7,392 bases of DNA from positions 1 to 7,392 of the forward strand of contig JACVRM010000106.1 of assembly GCA_014534415.1 (NCBI GenBank), given 5' to 3'. This document shows, in pieces, positions 5,241 through 7,392 of the stretch. A model generated the notes under the pieces. That model saw nothing but the letters and a program-made list of their open reading frames with translations. It ran no database searches and was not told the DNA's origin. The translations under genes were made by a program, and so were the position numbers. The number at the start of each line of letters is the position of its first letter. Within the stretch, counting starts at the first letter, position 1. The stretch is from Thermoleophilia bacterium. GTDB lineage: Bacteria > Actinomycetota > Thermoleophilia > Gaiellales > Gaiellaceae.

Positions 5241-6410
5241 ATGTCCGAGAAGCCGTACCGCGTCTACCGCGGCGGCCGTGTCCGGGGCAAGGCGGCGACG
5301 CTGCCGAAGCCCGCTACGGGGCGGCGTGCCGACCGCGACGGCCGCGAGCGGTACGCGGGGCCCGGCGCGATCCCGCGCCGGCGCCGGCGCCGCTGGCGGC
5401 GCTACGTCGTGCTGGTGATCGTGCTGCTGTTGGCCAGCGTGGTCGCGTGGGCGGTCGCCAGCTACCTGGCGGTACGAAGCGGCGTCGAGACGGCGAACGC
5501 ACGGCTGGGCGAGCGAGCCCGGGCGGCGCTCGTGCCGCAGGAGGGCTCGCTGCTGACGAGCGAGACGCACATCCTCCTGCTCGGGACAGACTCCGCGCCG
5601 ACGCGTGCGCGGCGCGGGCTGCGGCACACCGATTCCATGATCGTCGTGCGCACCGACCCCGACCATAACCGGATGGCCTACCTGTCGATTCCGCGCGACC
5701 TGCGCGTCGCAGTCCCGGGTCACGGCTTCGCCAAGGTCAACGTCGCGTACCAGATCGGCGGCGCGCCGCTCGCCATCCGCACCGTCCGCAGCCTGGGCCT
5801 CCCCGTGAACCACGTCGTGATCGTCGACCTCCAGCGCTTCAAGACGCTGATCGACGCGGTCGGCGGTGTGACGATCGACGTACGGCGCCCGATCCGCGCG
5901 AAGTTCGAGTGCCCGCTCAAGACGAGCGCCGACTGCGCGAACTGGCGTGGCTGGTACTTCCCGAAGGGAAGGCAGAAGCTCAGAGGTCGAAAGGCGCTCG
6001 TCTTCGCGCGGGTGCGCAAGAACCTGCTCAACCCGTCCGAAAGCGACCTCACGCGCGGCGGACGGCAGCAGCAGGTCATGCAGGCACTCACGCGGGAGAT
6101 GACGAGTCTCGGGACGCTCGTGCGCATGCCCTGGATCGGCGACGAGGTGGCGCGGCCGCTCGCGACCGATCTCGCTACGGGCGACCTCATGATCCTGGGC
6201 TGGCGGCGCTGGCGCACCGGCGAGGATCGCACGCTGCACTGCCGCCTCGGCGGGACGCCGTCCAGCTTCGGGTACCTGCTCGGCGAGGGAGGTGACAACC
6301 AGCGCGTCATCTCGATGTTCCGGGGCCTGTCGGCGCCGCAGCCGCCCGCGCCCGGGCAGCCGTTCGCGGCCGGTTGCCGCGTCGGACGCGCGCTCCTGGC
6401 ACCGCAGTAG
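5241..6410 (+). CDS. LCP (LytR-CpsA-Psr) family cell-wall glycopolymer ligase
   Basis: The family moves glycopolymers from undecaprenyl-pyrophosphate carriers onto peptidoglycan outside the membrane. The 389-residue protein has a basic cytoplasmic N terminus (1-54, with an Arg run at 46-51), one membrane segment (about 55-78), and an extracytoplasmic LCP domain (about 108-285). Conserved pieces: ILLLGTD (111-117), R128/D131 in RHTDSM, SIPRDLRV (149-156), KVNVAY (165-170), DAVGGVTIDV (205-214), FARVR (255-259) and SDLTRGGRQQQ (268-278). Two cysteines, C224 and C232, lie close together in the loop after the VTIDV strand and may form a disulfide. ATG 5241 is chosen; GTG 5220 is in frame but lies upstream of the likely -10 at 5225-5230, so it would not be in the transcript. 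Neither has a good Shine-Dalgarno. GlsB/YeaQ-type gene follows after 3 nt. Substrate polymer unknown. Confidence 0.93.
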   Translation: MSEKPYRVYRGGRVRGKAATLPKPATGRRADRDGRERYAGPGAIPRRRRRRWRRYVVLVIVLLLASVVAWAVASYLAVRSGVETANARLGERARAALVPQEGSLLTSETHILLLGTDSAPTRARRGLRHTDSMIVVRTDPDHNRMAYLSIPRDLRVAVPGHGFAKVNVAYQIGGAPLAIRTVRSLGLPVNHVVIVDLQRFKTLIDAVGGVTIDVRRPIRAKFECPLKTSADCANWRGWYFPKGRQKLRGRKALVFARVRKNLLNPSESDLTRGGRQQQVMQALTREMTSLGTLVRMPWIGDEVARPLATDLATGDLMILGWRRWRTGEDRTLHCRLGGTPSSFGYLLGEGGDNQRVISMFRGLSAPQPPAPGQPFAAGCRVGRALLAPQ

Positions 6411-6413
6411 CCG

Positions 6414-6677
6414 GTGGGCGCCCTGCTCAGCTGGATTCTGTTCGGGCTCATCGCAGGCGGCGTTGCACGGCTTCTCGTGCCGGGTCGTCAGGCGATCGGG
6501 TGCCTGCCGACCATTGCGGTCGGCGTCGTCGGGGCGCTGATCGGCGGGCTCGTCGGCCAGGAGCTCTTCGACACGGACGCACGCTTCGAGTGGGACCTAG
6601 GCCCCTTCCTGCTCGCGGTTGCCGGATCGGTCGTGTTGCTGCTCGCGCTCGAGGCGCTCGGCGGGCGGCGGCGCTGA
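6414..6677 (+). CDS. GlsB/YeaQ/YmgE-type small membrane protein (transglycosylase-associated family)
   Basis: An 87-residue, very hydrophobic protein with three likely membrane segments (about 3-19, 28-49 and 63-82) and the family's glycine-rich pattern: GLIAGGVARLLVPG near the N terminus and GALIGGLVG in the middle. In other bacteria members are general-stress membrane proteins of unknown mechanism; the 'transglycosylase-associated' name is historical and does not imply enzyme activity. The start is GTG at 6414, 3 nt after the LCP stop, with no clear Shine-Dalgarno, so expression probably depends on read-through and re-initiation from the LCP transcript. It ends 44 nt before the convergent FmdB gene. 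Confidence 0.85.
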   Translation: MGALLSWILFGLIAGGVARLLVPGRQAIGCLPTIAVGVVGALIGGLVGQELFDTDARFEWDLGPFLLAVAGSVVLLLALEALGGRRR

Positions 6678-6721
6678 CACGCCCGAGGCGGCACTGCCCG
6701 CCCATGAGCTGCGCGGGGGAA

Positions 6722-7003
6722 CTACGCCTCGGCGGCCTTCGACTTCGTCGCTTCCTTGCCGGCGGACTCTCCGCCGGCCGCCGTGCCGGCGTCGCCGTCC
6801 TTGCTTGCGTCGCGGCGCTTGGAGCCGCGCCCGTAGTCGGTCGTGTAGAACCCTGAGCCCTTGAAGTGAACCGCGACCGGGTACAAGACGCGCTCGATCG
6901 GCCCGTGGCCGCAGACTTCACAGGCCTCCGGCGACGGGTCGGCCATGCGCTGAAAGACCTCGAAAATGTGGCCTTCCGGGCATTTGTACTCGTAGATCGG
7001 CAC
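6722..7003 (-). CDS. FmdB-family zinc-ribbon protein
   Basis: A 93-residue protein starting VPIYEYKCPEGHIFE (GTG 7003 read as Met). It has the FmdB/CxxC-CxxC regulatory-type layout: first knuckle in the C-x-x-G-H form (C8, H12), second knuckle C28xxC31G, then the highly conserved AVHFKGSGFYTTDYG (44-58). After residue 60 it is a charged Lys/Ala/Gly/Glu tail with no predicted fold. Function is not established: the family was named from formamidase regulation, but most members are uncharacterised small zinc proteins. An open frame continues upstream of 7003, but family homology begins exactly at VPIYEY and a -10-like TAGCCT lies 7 nt before the GTG, supporting this start. Confidence 0.93.
   Translation of the reverse strand: MPIYEYKCPEGHIFEVFQRMADPSPEACEVCGHGPIERVLYPVAVHFKGSGFYTTDYGRGSKRRDASKDGDAGTAAGGESAGKEATKSKAAEA
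6758..6778. repeat. Perfect 9-bp hairpin within the FmdB tail coding region
   Basis: GCCGGCGGA (6758-6766), loop CTC, TCCGCCGGC (6770-6778). It lies in the non-conserved tail of the FmdB gene and about 80 nt past the stop of the convergent GlsB-type gene. With no T-run on either strand it could at most be a U-less, possibly bidirectional, terminator; it could also be a chance product of GC-rich codons for Ala and Gly. Confidence 0.35.
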
Positions 7004-7010
7004 TTTTCCA

Positions 7011-7016
7011 AGGCTA
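7011..7016 (-). promoter_or_regulatory. -10 element for leaderless FmdB transcript
   Basis: Minus strand TAGCCT (7016-7011), fitting TAnnnT, followed by 7 nt and then the GTG start at 7003. That spacing would put the first transcribed base on the start codon. No convincing -35 is seen. A weak GGAA just before the GTG is an alternative ribosome site. Confidence 0.4.
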
Positions 7017-7051
7017 GCAGCGTCCCCGGCGGCTCTCGGCTTCGCCAAGCC

Positions 7052-7392
7052 GTGTCGGAGCGCGAGTTCGCGGCCGGCGTGGCGGTCTGCACCGCAGCCG
7101 TGGCGACGTTCTTGCTCGCGCGGCTGAGCGCCTGGCCGCCGCACGAGGACGAGGCGCTGGCGCTGTTCGTCGGACGCCACTCGCTGCCCGAGGTGCTCGC
7201 CACGGTGCACGGCGAGCGCGGCGGAGCGCCGCTCCACTTCGTCTTCGCCTGGGCCGTCGCTTCACTGGGCGGCGGGCTCACGGAGCTGCGCGTGCTTTCC
7301 GCTCTCTTTGCGTCGGCGAGCGTGCCGCTCGTCGCGCTCCTAGGCCGTCGGCTTGCGAGCCGGGCGGCGGCGCTCGCCGCGACGCTGCTCGT
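7052..7392 (+). CDS. GT-C membrane glycosyltransferase (GT39/ArnT-like), N-terminal part
   Basis: The first 113 codons of a membrane protein that continues past the right edge. Seen: a first membrane helix (about 6-25), then a periplasmic/extracellular loop starting WPPHEDEALALFVGR (28-42) with the acidic D33-E34 typical of the first loop of GT-C enzymes, then ERGGAPLHF (55-63) leading into a second helix (about 61-76), and further hydrophobic Ala/Leu/Val segments. GT-C enzymes of the PMT/ArnT kind use polyprenyl-phosphate sugars to glycosylate proteins or lipids outside the membrane; donor and acceptor here are unknown. The start is GTG at 7052, with a second in-frame GTG at 7079; there is no clear Shine-Dalgarno. 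It is divergent from the FmdB gene with a 48-nt gap. Confidence 0.8.
   Translation, partial: MSEREFAAGVAVCTAAVATFLLARLSAWPPHEDEALALFVGRHSLPEVLATVHGERGGAPLHFVFAWAVASLGGGLTELRVLSALFASASVPLVALLGRRLASRAAALAATLL

Noticed and set aside
5211..6451. Minus-strand open frames opposite the LCP gene (5211-6239, 5720-6451)
   Set aside because: The plus strand encodes an intact LCP domain with all motifs across the same bases; the antisense products have no recognisable features.
7004..7237. N-terminally extended FmdB protein reading through from about 7237
   Set aside because: The conserved family N terminus is VPIYEY at 7003; the extension is unrelated Arg/Ala-rich sequence lying over the divergent GT-C gene.
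6448..7281. A 277-codon minus-strand open frame across GlsB, FmdB and GT-C
   Set aside because: It crosses three genes with family-level matches in other frames and has Ser/Arg/Ala-rich composition typical of a shadow frame.
1..7392. CRISPR array, IS element, tRNA/rRNA gene, toxin-antitoxin or defence cassette
   Set aside because: No repeated spacers, transposase motifs, tRNA cloverleaf or rRNA sequence, or defence-type domains were seen on either strand; almost all bases belong to identified genes.

Overview
The window is very GC-rich (roughly 70% by eye), has many GTG starts, sparse Shine-Dalgarno sites and apparently leaderless promoters. Gene types point to a high-GC Actinomycetota; protein style (MetRS opening 'AWPYASGPRHIGH', LCP protein, GlsB/YeaQ protein, FmdB protein) makes a Thermoleophilia-like lineage my best guess. 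That placement is inference from memory of the families, not a search.

Left two thirds, all on the minus strand. Reading in the direction of transcription: a ROK-family sugar kinase (5214-4291), a HAD-superfamily phosphatase-like protein (4303-3614) and rsmI, the 16S rRNA C1402 ribose methyltransferase (3617-2811). These three overlap end to end (13 nt and 4 nt) and look like one translationally coupled unit. A 76-nt gap holds a sigma-70-type promoter (TTGACA, 17 nt, TAACGT) and a full-length Shine-Dalgarno for a secreted or membrane-anchored M23-type (LytM-fold) protein (2734-1430). A 52-nt gap with a long hairpin follows, then metG (methionyl-tRNA synthetase), which runs off the left edge. 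The pairing of rsmI, a cell-wall hydrolase-type gene and metG recalls the conserved rsmI/metG/tatD/rpf/ksgA neighbourhood of Gram-positive bacteria.

Right third. Divergent from the ROK kinase is an LCP (LytR-CpsA-Psr) glycopolymer-peptidoglycan ligase (5241-6410), followed after 3 nt by a small GlsB/YeaQ-type membrane protein (6414-6677). Convergent to these is a small FmdB-type zinc-ribbon protein (7003-6722). Divergent from that is the beginning of a GT-C (GT39/ArnT-like) membrane glycosyltransferase (7052 to the right edge).

The genes are mostly housekeeping and cell-envelope functions: translation (metG, rsmI), envelope assembly (M23, LCP, GT-C), sugar phosphorylation (ROK) and stress/membrane (GlsB). 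No mobile element, CRISPR array, RNA gene or obvious defence system is visible. I found no convincing new system. The most interesting points are at regulatory and active-site level: a symmetric 13-bp element carrying a -10 hexamer on both strands between ROK and LCP; a ROK gene with only a CTG available as start; inverted repeats that overlap the Shine-Dalgarno sites of both M23 and metG; an M23 domain with Tyr in place of a catalytic His; and a MetRS whose KMSKS loop has no lysine.
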